From: Flavimobilis marinus | GTDB taxonomy: Bacteria > Actinomycetota > Actinomycetes > Actinomycetales > Cellulomonadaceae | NCBI RefSeq assembly: GCF_900113055.1 | Contig: NZ_FONZ01000002.1 | Location: forward strand, 62,001 to 126,000 | DNA: 64,000 nucleotides | Reading direction: 5' to 3' | Shown: positions 1-8,255 of the stretch, piece by piece | How the letters are laid out: each line of letters starts with the position of its first letter | Numbering within the stretch: position 1 is the first letter of the stretch | Translations under genes and position numbers: made by a program | The notes under the pieces: model-generated | Database searches by the model: none | What the model was told of the DNA's origin: nothing | The model's input: the letters and a program-made list of their open reading frames with translations, nothing else

Positions 1-1
1 C

Positions 2-3000
2 GCGTTCAGCTTCCTGGACGGCGCCAGCCAGCCCGAGGCCTTGGTCGCCGAGGCGCACCGCCTCGGCCTGTCCGCCCTCGCGCTCACCGACCACGACGGG
101 CTCTACGGCGTCGTCCGCTTCGCCCAGGCCGCCCGGCGCGTGGGACTGCCCACCGTGTTCGGGGCCGAGCTCCACCTCGCCACTGCCCAGGGTGCGCTCG
201 ACGACCCCACGGGCGTGCCCGACCCGCGCGCCTCCCACCTGCTCGTCCTCGCCCGCGGCGAGCGCGGCTACCGCTCGCTGTCCAGCGCGATCGCCCAGGG
301 ACACCTCGCCGCCGGGGTCAAGGGCAAGGCACGGTACGACCTCGCGAGCCTCGCCGAGCAGGGTGCGGGGGACTGGCTCGTGCTCACCGGCTGCCGCAAG
401 GGCACCGTCCGCCAGGCGCTCGCCACCGCCGGCCCCGCGGCGGCGCGCACCGAGCTCGACCGGCTCGTGCAGCACTTCGGCCGGGACTCCGTGGCCGTGG
501 AGATCACCGACACCGCCGACCCGTACGACGCCGAGCGCAACGCCACGCTCGCAGCCCTCGCGGCCGACGTCGGCGTCCCGCTCGTGGCGACCGGCAACGT
601 GCACTACGCCAGCCCCGCCGACGCCGAGCTCGCCGCGGCGCTCGCCGCGATCCGCGCCCGCCGCTCCCTCGACGACATGGACGGCTGGCTGCCCGGCGCG
701 CCCACCGCGCACCTGCGCTCGGCCCGGGAGATGCTCGCTCGCCACCGCGCGCACCCGGAGGCCGTCGCGACCGCCGCGACGCTGGCCGCCGAGTGCGCGT
801 TCGACCTCGCCCTCGTCGCTCCCGCCCTGCCGCCCTACGACGTCCCCGCCGGTCACACCGAGGCCACCTGGCTGCGTGAGCTCGTGCGCCGCGGCGCGCT
901 CGACCGCTACGGACCGCCCGAGGCCGAGCGCGTGCCGGGCGCCTACGCGCAGATCGAGCACGAGCTGCGCGTGATCGAGGACCTCGGCTTCCCCGGGTAC
1001 TTCCTGATCGTCTACGACCTCGTCGAGTTCTGCCGCGTCAACCACATCCTGTCCCAAGGGCGCGGCTCGGCGGCGAACTCCGCCGTCTGCTACGCGCTAG
1101 GCATCACCGCCGTCGACGCCGTGCACCACGGGCTGCTGTTCGAGCGGTTCCTCGCGCCCGAGCGCGACGGGCCGCCCGACATCGACGTCGACATCGAGTC
1201 CGGGCGCCGCGAGGAGGTCATCCAGTACGTCTACCGGCGGTTCGGGCGCTCGCACGCCGCGCAGGTCGCCAACGTCATCTCCTACCGGCCCAAGTCCGCC
1301 GTCCGCGACGCCGCCCGGGCGCTCGGCTACGGCGTCGGGCAGCAGGACGCCTGGAGCAAGGGGATCGAACGCTGGGGGAGCCTGCGCACCGGCGGTGTCC
1401 CCGGCGCGGCGACGACCACCTCGGCCGCACCCCAGCTCGAGGCAGCGATCGTCCAGCGTGACCGGACCAAGGAGGCGCTGTGGGGCTCGGACCGCGACCT
1501 GCCGGCCGTCGACCCCGACGCGGGCAGCGACGTCGCGGGCATCCCCGCGCCCGTGGTCGACCTCGCCGACGACCTGCTGCGCCTGCCCCGGCACCTGGGC
1601 ATCCACTCGGGCGGGATGGTCATGTGCGACCGCCCCGTGATCGAGGTGTGCCCCGTCGAGTGGGCCCGCATGGAGGGGCGCACCGTGCTGCAGTGGGACA
1701 AGGACGACTGCGCCGACGCCGGGCTGGTGAAGTTCGACCTGCTGGGCCTCGGGATGCTCACCGCGCTGCGCATCGGCTTCGACCTCGTCGCCGAGCACGG
1801 CGGCCCCACCCTCACGCTGCACGGGCTGCCACCCGACGACCCCGCGGTGTACGACCTGCTGTGCGCCGCGGACACGGTCGGGGTGTTCCAGGTGGAGTCC
1901 CGCGCCCAGATGGCCACCCTGCCGCGCCTGCAGCCGCGCCGGTTCTACGACATCGTCATCGAGGTCGCCCTCATTCGCCCCGGCCCCATCCAGGGCAACT
2001 CCGTGCATCCGTACATCAACCGCTCCCGCGGGCGGGAGAAGATCACCTACCTGCACCCGCTGCTGGAGAAGTCCCTGTCCAAGACCCTCGGCGTGCCGCT
2101 GTTCCAGGAGCAGCTGATGCAGATGGCGATCGACGTCGCCGGGTTCACGCCCGTCGAGGCTGACCAGCTGCGCCGCGCCATGGGATCCAAGCGGTCCACC
2201 GAGCGCATGGAGGCCCTGCGCGGCCGTCTCATGGAAGGGATGGCCGCCAACGGCATCACCCCCGACGTCGGCGAGCAGATCTACGACAAGCTCAAGGCGT
2301 TCGCGGACTTCGGCTTCCCCGAGTCCCACGCCTACTCGTTCGCCTACCTCGTCTACGCGAGCTCCTGGCTCAAGGTGCACCACCCCGCCGCCTTCTACGC
2401 GGGGCTGCTCGCCGCCCAGCCCATGGGGTTCTACTCCCCGCAGTCCCTGGTCGCCGACGCCCGCCGCCACGGCGTCCAGGTGCTGCGCCCCGACGTGCAG
2501 CGCTCGGCCGCGCAGGCGATCCTCGAGCGGGCCGACGACGACGCGCTCGCCGTGCGCCTGGGCCTCGCCGGGGTGCGGGGCGTGGGGGAGAAGGTCGCCG
2601 AGGCGCTCGTCGCCGCACGGACCGCCGACGGCGAGTTCCGCGACCTGAGGGACCTCGCCCGGCGCGTGAAGCTCAGCGTCGCGCAGCTCGAGGCCCTCGC
2701 GACCGCCGGCGCGCTCGACACCCTCGGGGTGAGCCGGCGCCAGGCACTGTGGGCGGCCGCCGCCCTCGCCCAGGAGAGCCCCGACACGCTGCCCGGGGTG
2801 TCCGTCGGTGTCGAGGCGCCCGCCCTGCCGGGGATGAGCGAGGTCGAGACGTCCGTGGCGGACGTGTGGGCCACGGGCGTCTCGCCCGAGAGCTTCCCCA
2901 CGCAGTTCGTGCGTCCCGGCCTCGATCAGGCGGGGGTGCTGCGCGTCAGCGACGCCACGGTGCACGAGGCCGGCCGCCGCGTCGCCGTCGCCGGGGTGGT

Positions 3001-3247
3001 CACCCACCGCCAGCGTCCCGGCACCGCGCGCGGCGTGACCTTCCTCTCGGTCGAGGACGAGACCGGGCTGCTCAACGTCATCTGTACGCCGGGTCTGTGG
3101 TCCCGGTTCCGCAAGGTTGCGCGCACCAGCGCGGCCCTCGTGGTCCGCGGGCGGCTGGAACGCGCCGACGGCGCCACCAACCTCCTGGCCGAGCACCTCG
3201 CCCCGCTCTCGCTGCAGGTCGCCAGCAGGTCGCGGGACTTCCGGTGA
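2..3247 (+). CDS. dnaE2: error-prone DNA polymerase III alpha subunit DnaE2 (5' end outside window)
   Basis: Non-essential polymerase of the C family used for damage-induced translesion synthesis, normally with ImuA'/ImuB. The reading frame is open to the window edge, so the start lies upstream; 1081 residues are visible. Numbering from the first visible codon: an N-terminal PHP domain begins at once (SFLDGAS), RGSAAN lies near 354, and the catalytic aspartates PDIDVDIE near 392-399. VLQWDKDDCADAGLVKFDLLGLG is split here as VLQWDKDDC and LVKFDLLGLG, the DnaE2-type core. A helix-hairpin-helix (GVRGVGEKVAEAL) and a C-terminal OB fold (VAVAGVVTHRQRPG) follow. The OB fold and lack of a long C-terminal tail favour DnaE2 over replicative DnaE1. 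An imuB gene would be expected just upstream, but this cannot be seen. Confidence 0.93.
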   Translation, partial: AFSFLDGASQPEALVAEAHRLGLSALALTDHDGLYGVVRFAQAARRVGLPTVFGAELHLATAQGALDDPTGVPDPRASHLLVLARGERGYRSLSSAIAQGHLAAGVKGKARYDLASLAEQGAGDWLVLTGCRKGTVRQALATAGPAAARTELDRLVQHFGRDSVAVEITDTADPYDAERNATLAALAADVGVPLVATGNVHYASPADAELAAALAAIRARRSLDDMDGWLPGAPTAHLRSAREMLARHRAHPEAVATAATLAAECAFDLALVAPALPPYDVPAGHTEATWLRELVRRGALDRYGPPEAERVPGAYAQIEHELRVIEDLGFPGYFLIVYDLVEFCRVNHILSQGRGSAANSAVCYALGITAVDAVHHGLLFERFLAPERDGPPDIDVDIESGRREEVIQYVYRRFGRSHAAQVANVISYRPKSAVRDAARALGYGVGQQDAWSKGIERWGSLRTGGVPGAATTTSAAPQLEAAIVQRDRTKEALWGSDRDLPAVDPDAGSDVAGIPAPVVDLADDLLRLPRHLGIHSGGMVMCDRPVIEVCPVEWARMEGRTVLQWDKDDCADAGLVKFDLLGLGMLTALRIGFDLVAEHGGPTLTLHGLPPDDPAVYDLLCAADTVGVFQVESRAQMATLPRLQPRRFYDIVIEVALIRPGPIQGNSVHPYINRSRGREKITYLHPLLEKSLSKTLGVPLFQEQLMQMAIDVAGFTPVEADQLRRAMGSKRSTERMEALRGRLMEGMAANGITPDVGEQIYDKLKAFADFGFPESHAYSFAYLVYASSWLKVHHPAAFYAGLLAAQPMGFYSPQSLVADARRHGVQVLRPDVQRSAAQAILERADDDALAVRLGLAGVRGVGEKVAEALVAARTADGEFRDLRDLARRVKLSVAQLEALATAGALDTLGVSRRQALWAAAALAQESPDTLPGVSVGVEAPALPGMSEVETSVADVWATGVSPESFPTQFVRPGLDQAGVLRVSDATVHEAGRRVAVAGVVTHRQRPGTARGVTFLSVEDETGLLNVICTPGLWSRFRKVARTSAALVVRGRLERADGATNLLAEHLAPLSLQVASRSRDFR

Positions 3248-3261
3248 CCGCGCCGCGACCG

Positions 3262-3267
3262 TAGCGT
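3262..3267 (+). promoter_or_regulatory. candidate leaderless -10 element TAGCGT
   Basis: TAGCGT ends 6 bases before the ATG of the DapA-like gene, the spacing expected if transcription begins at the start codon. No Shine-Dalgarno sequence lies between. No convincing -35 is visible. Confidence 0.5.
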
Positions 3268-3273
3268 GTCGGC

Positions 3274-4200
3274 ATGTCGCTCTTCGGTCCGCTCGTCGCC
3301 TATGTCCCCACACCGTTGACGCCGGAGGGCGAGGTCGACGAGGCCACGCTCGCCGTGCTCGTGGATCGTGCCTGCGAGGCGGGGGTGGGTGGGGTCGCCG
3401 TGCTCGGGAGCACGGGCGGGTACGCCTATCTCGACCGCGCCGCCCGCAGGCGCGTCGCCGAGGTGGCAGCCGAAGCGCTCGCAGGGCAGGTCCCGCTGAT
3501 GGTGGGTGTCGGGTCGCTCCTGACCCGGGACGTGCTGAGCCTGGCGGCCGACGCCCACGACGCCGGAGCGAGCGCAATCCTGCTACCGCCGATGTCCTAT
3601 CTCCCCCTGACCGAGGCCGAGGTCGTCGGGCTGGTCGAGACAGTTGCAGGCGCGACCACGACGCCCGTGTGGATCTACCACAACCCGGTCACGACCCGCT
3701 TCGACTTCTCGGTCGAACTCCTTGTGCGGCTGTCCGCGATCCCGGGGGTTGGCGGTGTCAAGGACCGCGGGCAGGACACCGACGGCGTGCGTGCCCGAGC
3801 CCGGCGGCTGACGGCCGAGACGTCTGTCGAGGTCGGGTACAGCGGCGACGCCTTCGGCTACCACGGCCTGCTCGCCGGGGCGGTGAGCTGGCACTCCGGG
3901 CTCGCCGGGGTGCTGCCCCGCCACTACGTCGAGGTAGCCGCCGCCGCAGCCTCCGGAGACGGAGCGCTGGCGCGGGAGCGTATGCGCCCGTTGGTGCGAC
4001 TGGCCCACCTGGCGGCTACCGCCGGGGGAGCGCGCGTCGTACACGCCGTGGGGGAGCTGCTCGGCCTGTCTGTCGGAGTGCTGCCAGAACCGTTGCGCCC
4101 ACCCGCACCCGATGTTCTTGCCGAGCTCGCGGCGGAGCTCAAGGGACTTCGAGACGAACCGTCGGCTCGGCTGCCTCAAACTGTGGCAAAACCATGGTAA
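3274..4200 (+). CDS. dihydrodipicolinate synthase (DapA) family lyase
   Basis: A 308-residue TIM-barrel aldolase/lyase of the DapA/NanA superfamily. These enzymes form a Schiff base between a lysine and a 2-oxo acid such as pyruvate. The expected residues are present: GSTGG in the oxo-acid binding loop (residues 46-50), Tyr135 in IYHNP and the Schiff-base lysine Lys163 in GVGGVKDRG. The substrate cannot be read from sequence. It stands alone rather than beside dapB or other lysine genes, so a role in sugar-acid or hydroxyproline-type catabolism is as likely as lysine synthesis. The ATG has no ribosome binding site but has a -10-like TAGCGT 6 bases before it, suggesting a leaderless message. 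Confidence 0.85.
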   Translation: MSLFGPLVAYVPTPLTPEGEVDEATLAVLVDRACEAGVGGVAVLGSTGGYAYLDRAARRRVAEVAAEALAGQVPLMVGVGSLLTRDVLSLAADAHDAGASAILLPPMSYLPLTEAEVVGLVETVAGATTTPVWIYHNPVTTRFDFSVELLVRLSAIPGVGGVKDRGQDTDGVRARARRLTAETSVEVGYSGDAFGYHGLLAGAVSWHSGLAGVLPRHYVEVAAAAASGDGALARERMRPLVRLAHLAATAGGARVVHAVGELLGLSVGVLPEPLRPPAPDVLAELAAELKGLRDEPSARLPQTVAKPW

Positions 4201-4241
4201 AAGGTAGAGCCCGCAGATTGCGCACACGGAAAGAAGCACCC

Positions 4242-5282
4242 ATGAAGATCAAGACCCTGCTGGTCGCAGCGATCACCGTCGCGCTCGTTGGACCCGCGGC
4301 GACAATCCCAGCGTCGGCCTCGAGCTTTGCCGACGGTTGTGAGATCACGTTGACCGTGCCCGCCCGCCTGGCTGTGGACCGCCCCGCCCAGACCTTCACG
4401 ATCGACATGGGCGAGCCGCACCCATGCATGGGCTCCCTGACCACCCAGTACGGCTCCTGGGGGATGATGCGCAGCGACCAGGCGTACCAGGCCCGCGCGA
4501 CGTTCGGCACGTTCGATCGGCACGACCTGTACTCTCCCGTGCCGAAGAAGGTCTCCCTCGCGGCGTCCTACGCCCGCCTGGACGCCCAGTGGGCCCGCGC
4601 GAACGGCGTGGCCATCAACCTCAGCATCCCTCGGGTGAACCCGTCAAACACCATGGACGTGCGCTACCGCTCGTGGGTGACGAAACCGTCGGTGAAGCGC
4701 ACGCTTGGAGAGGTGAAGGTGACTGGAACGGCCACCCGGTACCAGCTGCCTGGCTACACAGACCCCACGGACAGCCCGGGCAAGCGGGTCGGCAACGCCG
4801 GCGCCGTCGTGCAGGTGCAGAAGAAGGTCGGGGCTGCCTGGGTAACCAAGAAGCGTGTGAAGACGACCAAGTCGGGAGCGTTCAGCGCGACCGTTAAGGA
4901 CACCGGCGCGGGAGCATGGCGGGCGGTCGTCAATGACTCGCACGTGGCATTTGGCACCACGTCGAGCGACGCACGCGTTGCAAAGGCGAAGGCCGCAGCG
5001 ACCAAGATCAGCAAGCTCAAGGCGAAGCGCTCGGGCAAGAAGGTGACGGTGACGGCGAAGGTCACCGCGAAGTCGGGCAAGAGGTACGTCGCTGCCCGCG
5101 GCGTGAAGGTCCAGCTGCAGTCCAAGGCAGGCAAGAAGTGGCGCACCGTGCGCACGGCTCGCACGACGAGCTCGGGCAAGGTGACGCTGCGGGTCAACGC
5201 CCGCGCGACGACTCAGTACCGGGTCGTCGTCCCGAAGCAGTCCGTGGTGAAGGCAAAGTCCTCGAAGGTCTTCCGCCGCTGA
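4242..5282 (+). CDS. secreted lysine-rich protein with Ig-like C-terminal domains
   Basis: 346 residues. The ATG is preceded by GGAAAGAAG, and the protein begins with a clear Sec signal peptide (MKIKTLLVAAITVALVGPAA, then PASA-S as a likely cleavage site near residue 26). The mature N-terminal half is rich in aromatic residues and has two cysteines. The C-terminal half has two beta-sandwich-like segments full of Lys, Thr, Ser and Val (KLKAKRSGKKVTVTAKV, VKVQLQSKAGKKWRTV), typical of exported actinobacterial proteins with Ig-like or FlgD-like domains. There is no sortase motif or membrane anchor, so release or electrostatic attachment to the wall is likely. Function unknown. A strong hairpin follows the stop codon. 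Confidence 0.8.
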   Translation: MKIKTLLVAAITVALVGPAATIPASASSFADGCEITLTVPARLAVDRPAQTFTIDMGEPHPCMGSLTTQYGSWGMMRSDQAYQARATFGTFDRHDLYSPVPKKVSLAASYARLDAQWARANGVAINLSIPRVNPSNTMDVRYRSWVTKPSVKRTLGEVKVTGTATRYQLPGYTDPTDSPGKRVGNAGAVVQVQKKVGAAWVTKKRVKTTKSGAFSATVKDTGAGAWRAVVNDSHVAFGTTSSDARVAKAKAAATKISKLKAKRSGKKVTVTAKVTAKSGKRYVAARGVKVQLQSKAGKKWRTVRTARTTSSGKVTLRVNARATTQYRVVVPKQSVVKAKSSKVFRR

Positions 5283-5291
5283 CGCGCGGCT

Positions 5292-5322
5292 GCCGGGCGG
5301 GGTCGCGACGACTCCGCCCGGT
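5292..5322 (+). terminator. hairpin terminator after the secreted protein gene
   Basis: A 14-pair stem with two G-T wobbles (5292-5305 with 5309-5322) and a 3-base loop, beginning 10 bases after the stop codon. No T tract follows, which is common in this GC-rich group. Confidence 0.55.
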
Positions 5323-5347
5323 CGGCACGTCGCGGCCCGGAGGCGAT

Positions 5348-5377
5348 GTGAACTTCCGGTCGGGACCGTGCTATGTT
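5348..5377 (+). promoter_or_regulatory. candidate promoter of tRNA-Leu
   Basis: GTGAAC (5348-5353) and TATGTT (5372-5377) are 18 bases apart in a locally AT-richer stretch, about 43 bases upstream of the tRNA. They resemble a vegetative -35/-10 pair. Confidence 0.5.
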
Positions 5378-5420
5378 TTCTCCCGGCCGATCGAGCGAAA
5401 GCCTGATCGAGTCCCACCCC

Positions 5421-5505
5421 GTCCGGGTGGCGGAATGGCAGACGCGCTAGCTTGAGGTGCTAGTGCCCTTTATCGGGCGTGGGGGTTCAAGTCCCCCTCC
5501 GGACA
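5421..5505 (+). tRNA. tRNA-Leu (anticodon GAG)
   Basis: An 85-base class II tRNA. The acceptor stem GTCCGGG pairs with TCCGGAC, and the discriminator is A. The anticodon stem CTAGC/GCTAG encloses TTGAGGT, giving anticodon GAG at 5454-5456 (reads CUC and CUU). A long variable arm (TGCCC...GGGCG) is present, as expected for leucine, and the T arm GGGGG-TTCAAGT-CCCCC is perfect. The 3' CCA is not encoded. Confidence 0.96.
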
Positions 5506-5525
5506 CTCGTTGAGACAGCGACACG

Positions 5526-5563
5526 ACAGGCCCCGACCAGCGGAGACGCAGGTCGGGGCCTGT
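5526..5563 (+). terminator. terminator after tRNA-Leu
   Basis: A perfect 13-base inverted repeat (ACAGGCCCCGACC with GGTCGGGGCCTGT) around a 12-base loop, 20 bases after the tRNA. It also lies at the end of the convergent lipoprotein gene, so it may serve both strands. Confidence 0.8.
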
Positions 5564-5608
5564 TGCGTTCGATGACGGATGTCGCACGGCGGTGGGGTCT
5601 GGCTCGGG

Positions 5609-6247
5609 CTACGTGTCGCTGCCGGTGGCGTCGGAGTACCCGAGGTTCGGCGGTGCTTCGATGCATCGTGAGCTCACGCTCAGGCGCAAGGAAGGATCAC
5701 GACCCTCGACGACCCGTGTGGTCCCGCCGACGGACAAGGAGATGCCGTCCCGGCCCAGGGAGATGTCCCGGCCGGTGTCGTTGGTGCTCTGGTAGCCGAT
5801 CGTCCAACCGTTGCTGACGAGGGTGTCGACGACCGCGTCGATCAGCGGTGCGGTCGGCCGAGCCGGCGACGGGTAGAACGAGCGACTGCTCATCCACTGG
5901 AGGCGTTCGGGCGGCAGGGCGCCGTCACGTTCGACCATGCCGTCCATGCCTGAGCAGTCGTGCCAGCGGTTGTCGCGTTCTGGGGCGTAGTCGAGCTCGA
6001 GGCCGGGGTGGTGGCTGGTGACGGCGTCGACGCCCTCGGAGGCCGCGGCGAGTGTGGCCGTGCGTGCCGCTTCGGAGGGGTGCGGGCTTCCGTCGTCGGT
6101 TGCCGCGTCCGTGTTGGCGCAGCTCGCCAGCAGCGTGACGGCCAGCAGGGCGCCGAGAGCGCGTCGGCCGGTGGCCACGGGTCCCTGGCGGCCGACCGCC
6201 CGCATCCTGGCCCCGGCCTCGGTGCGGGCGACGAGGTCGTTCGTCAT
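5609..6247 (-). CDS. putative lipoprotein of unknown function
   Basis: 212 residues. A basic N-terminal region is followed by a hydrophobic stretch and a lipobox LLASC with the lipid-modified cysteine at residue 43, so the mature protein should be anchored outside the membrane. The ATG has a good ribosome binding site (AGGGAGG). Because the N-region is long, the internal ATG at 6205 is an alternative start and would put the cysteine at 29. The mature part looks like a small alpha/beta domain (LIDAVVDTLVSNGWTIGY, then ISLSVGGTTRVV). I do not recognise a family. The nearby tRNA terminator may also end this transcript. Confidence 0.72.
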   Translation of the reverse strand: MTNDLVARTEAGARMRAVGRQGPVATGRRALGALLAVTLLASCANTDAATDDGSPHPSEAARTATLAAASEGVDAVTSHHPGLELDYAPERDNRWHDCSGMDGMVERDGALPPERLQWMSSRSFYPSPARPTAPLIDAVVDTLVSNGWTIGYQSTNDTGRDISLGRDGISLSVGGTTRVVEGRDPSLRLSVSSRCIEAPPNLGYSDATGSDT

Positions 6248-6453
6248 CGGCGGCCTCCCTGGTCAAGAACATTCCGAGGCGATACTTCGATCTAGCGGTC
6301 AGTGTGCCAGCCCGCCCGGCGACCTTACGCGCTCAGCAGCGGAAAATGACGCGACACCGTGCCGGTCTCGTGGCAGGGTTCACCGCGGTCGGCCCTCAGG
6401 GCCACGGTCCGTGCCCGAGGCACGCCGACGACCCCGATCACGAGAGGCGCGAC

Positions 6454-6588
6454 ATGACGACCGCATCGCTGAGCGCGACGACGCCCAGTGGCTCGTCGAC
6501 CTCTTTCGCGCCCGTCGAAGACAGCCAGAAGCCGCGTCGTCGTCGGCGTGCTCTCCCGTACCCAGCTCTGGTGTGTGACTACTCGTAA
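6454..6588 (+). CDS. small Arg-rich ORF, possible leader peptide of rtcB
   Basis: 44 codons. The ATG has an AGAGG-type ribosome binding site. The product is Ser/Thr-rich at first and then has five arginine codons in a row (CGT CGT CGT CGG CGT, residues about 28-32) before ending PALVCDYS. The stop codon overlaps a small hairpin and is 20 bases upstream of a strong terminator-like hairpin, itself followed by rtcB. Size, position and the Arg run are those of an attenuator leader peptide. It could equally be a free small protein or a chance ORF. I do not recognise a family. Confidence 0.45.
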   Translation: MTTASLSATTPSGSSTSFAPVEDSQKPRRRRRALPYPALVCDYS

Positions 6589-6603
6589 GCCCCTCGCGGG
6601 GCT
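6588..6603 (+). promoter_or_regulatory. small hairpin and candidate antiterminator segment upstream of rtcB
   Basis: AGCCCC and GGGGCT form a 6-pair hairpin at the stop codon of the small ORF. Within it, CCCTCG (6591-6596) is also complementary to CGAGGG (6610-6615), which lies in the left arm of the following terminator. The two pairings exclude each other, as in an attenuator switch. Confidence 0.35.
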
Positions 6604-6607
6604 CCCC

Positions 6608-6654
6608 GACGAGGGCCGTTCACCAGGTTTCCCACCCGGTGAGCGGCCCTCGTC
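6608..6654 (+). terminator. strong hairpin between the small ORF and rtcB
   Basis: A 17-pair stem with one wobble (GACGAGGGCCGTTCACC with GGTGAGCGGCCCTCGTC) and a 13-base loop. There is no T tract. It lies about 90 bases before rtcB, so it could be a simple terminator or a regulated attenuator. Confidence 0.65.
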
Positions 6655-6746
6655 GTATCTCCCGAACCAGGCTCGACCCCGACCGAGGACCGAGCCCGCG
6701 ACGTCGCACGCCCTGTGCGACCCGACATCCCCATAGGAAGGGGACG

Positions 6747-7979
6747 ATGATGAATGGCATGGCACTACCCGTACAGCTGAGCGGCGCTCGGGCGGACACG
6801 CTGATGTGGGCGCTCGAGGACGAGGTCGAGCCTCAGGCGCGCGAGCAGCTGCGGAACATCTCCGCGCTGCCGTGGGTGCACGGGCTGCGCGTCATGCCGG
6901 ACGTGCACCTGGGCAAGGGCGCCACGGTCGGCTCGGTGATCGCCATGCGCGACGCCGTCTCTCCGAACGCCGTGGGTGTGGACATCGGCTGCGGGATGGT
7001 GGGTGTGCGCACGTCGCTCACGGCCGCAGACCTGCCCGACGACCTCGGGCCCCTGCGCTCCGCGATCGAGGCCGCCGTCCCGGTCGGCTTCCACGCGCAC
7101 GACGAGCAGGTCGACTTGGCACGGCTGCGCCCGGTGGGAGAGGGGATCGACGTCTCCAGGCTCGCGCGCACCGCAGTCGCGTTCTGGGACAGGTTCGGCG
7201 GTCTGCACCACGGAGTGCAGAAGCTCGAGACCCGGGCGCGCAAGCAGATGGGCACCCTCGGCGGGGGCAACCACTTCATCGAGGTGTGCCTCGACACCGA
7301 GGACCAGGTGTGGCTGCAGCTGCACTCGGGCTCGAGGAACATCGGCAAGGAGATCGCCGAGCGGCACGTGGCGATCGCCAAGGGCCTCGAGCACAACCTC
7401 GGGCTGCCCGACCGCGACCTCGCCGTGTTCCTCGCCGGCACCGCGCAGATGGACGCCTACCTCAACGACCTGCACTGGGCCCAGGAGTTCGCTGCCCGCT
7501 CGCGCGCCACGATGATGACGCTCGTCGTCGACGTCGTGCGTCAGCACTTCGCTGGGCGGGAGATCACGTTCAGCGAGGCCGCGAACGTGCACCACAACTA
7601 CGTGGCGCACGAGACCATCGACGGCCTGGACCTGATCGTCACCCGCAAGGGGGCGATCCGGGCCGGCAAGGGCGACATCGGCCTGATCCCCGGATCCATG
7701 GGGACCGGCTCCTACATCGTGCGTGGCCTGGGCAACGACGCGTCGTACCAGTCCGCCTCGCACGGCGCTGGGCGTCGGATGTCGCGGAACGAGGCCAAGC
7801 GGAGGTTCACGACGGCCGACCTCGCGGCGCAGACTGCGGGCGTCGAGTGCCGCAAGGACGCCGGGGTCGTCGACGAGATCCCCGGCGCGTACAAGGACCT
7901 CGACTCGGTCATCGCCGCACAGCACGACCTGGTCGAGGTGGTCGCGCGACTGCGCACCATCCTGTGCGTGAAGGGCTGA
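6747..7979 (+). CDS. rtcB: RNA-splicing ligase RtcB
   Basis: Mn- and GTP-dependent RNA ligase that joins 2',3'-cyclic phosphate or 3'-phosphate ends to 5'-OH ends; in bacteria it is tied to repair of cleaved tRNA and rRNA. 410 residues, full length. Family motifs are intact: GVDIGCG with the metal-binding Cys82, GGGNHFIEV, HSGSRNIG, NVHHNY, GSMGTGSYIV and SHGAGR with the guanylated His339. AGGAAGGGG precedes tandem ATGs at 6747 and 6750; a third in-frame ATG at 6759 is possible. No rtcA, archease or rtcR neighbour is present. The upstream small ORF and hairpin suggest leader-based control. A terminator follows. Confidence 0.95.
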   Translation: MMNGMALPVQLSGARADTLMWALEDEVEPQAREQLRNISALPWVHGLRVMPDVHLGKGATVGSVIAMRDAVSPNAVGVDIGCGMVGVRTSLTAADLPDDLGPLRSAIEAAVPVGFHAHDEQVDLARLRPVGEGIDVSRLARTAVAFWDRFGGLHHGVQKLETRARKQMGTLGGGNHFIEVCLDTEDQVWLQLHSGSRNIGKEIAERHVAIAKGLEHNLGLPDRDLAVFLAGTAQMDAYLNDLHWAQEFAARSRATMMTLVVDVVRQHFAGREITFSEAANVHHNYVAHETIDGLDLIVTRKGAIRAGKGDIGLIPGSMGTGSYIVRGLGNDASYQSASHGAGRRMSRNEAKRRFTTADLAAQTAGVECRKDAGVVDEIPGAYKDLDSVIAAQHDLVEVVARLRTILCVKG

Positions 7980-8024
7980 GCTTGACGGCCCCTGTGAGGT
8001 GAGGCTGTCCCTTCGCCAGCACGT

Positions 8025-8063
8025 CGAACGCCCCCGCTCTCGGACGAGGAGCGGGGGCGTTCG
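8025..8063 (+). terminator. terminator after rtcB
   Basis: A perfect 15-base inverted repeat (CGAACGCCCCCGCTC with GAGCGGGGGCGTTCG) with a 9-base loop, 46 bases after the rtcB stop. Confidence 0.8.
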
Positions 8064-8255
8064 TGCATGTGACGTGCGCGGTGCACGACGTCGGGGCGCG
8101 CCACCTCTTCCGCGCGTACCAGCACGCTCGACGAGATCGTCGAGTATCGTGCGGTGCGCTATGAGCCCATGTTCATGGAGAAGTAGGTCTACCGCTGGCA
8201 CCAGCAGCCGGTGGCGCCTGCAGTCGCCGTTCTCGACCGCACAAGGAGTCCCCGT
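8064..8255. other. non-coding gap between rtcB terminator and lipoprotein gene
   Basis: About 190 bases with no complete gene. One frame (8103-8186) reads like the end of a protein (TLDEIVEYRAVRY then EPMFMEK and a stop) but has no start codon and no support upstream. It may be a remnant of a decayed gene. Confidence 0.3.

Noticed and set aside
1097-3577. 826-codon minus-strand frame opposite dnaE2
   Set aside because: Antisense shadow of the polymerase gene; Arg/Gly/His-rich and without domains.
3117-4241. Long in-frame upstream extension of the secreted protein gene
   Set aside because: Runs through dnaE2 and the DapA-like gene in another frame. The signal peptide and ribosome binding site clearly mark ATG 4242.
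6325-6765. 146-codon minus-strand frame opposite the rtcB leader
   Set aside because: No ribosome binding site, Arg/Gly-rich shadow composition, and it covers the hairpin structures.
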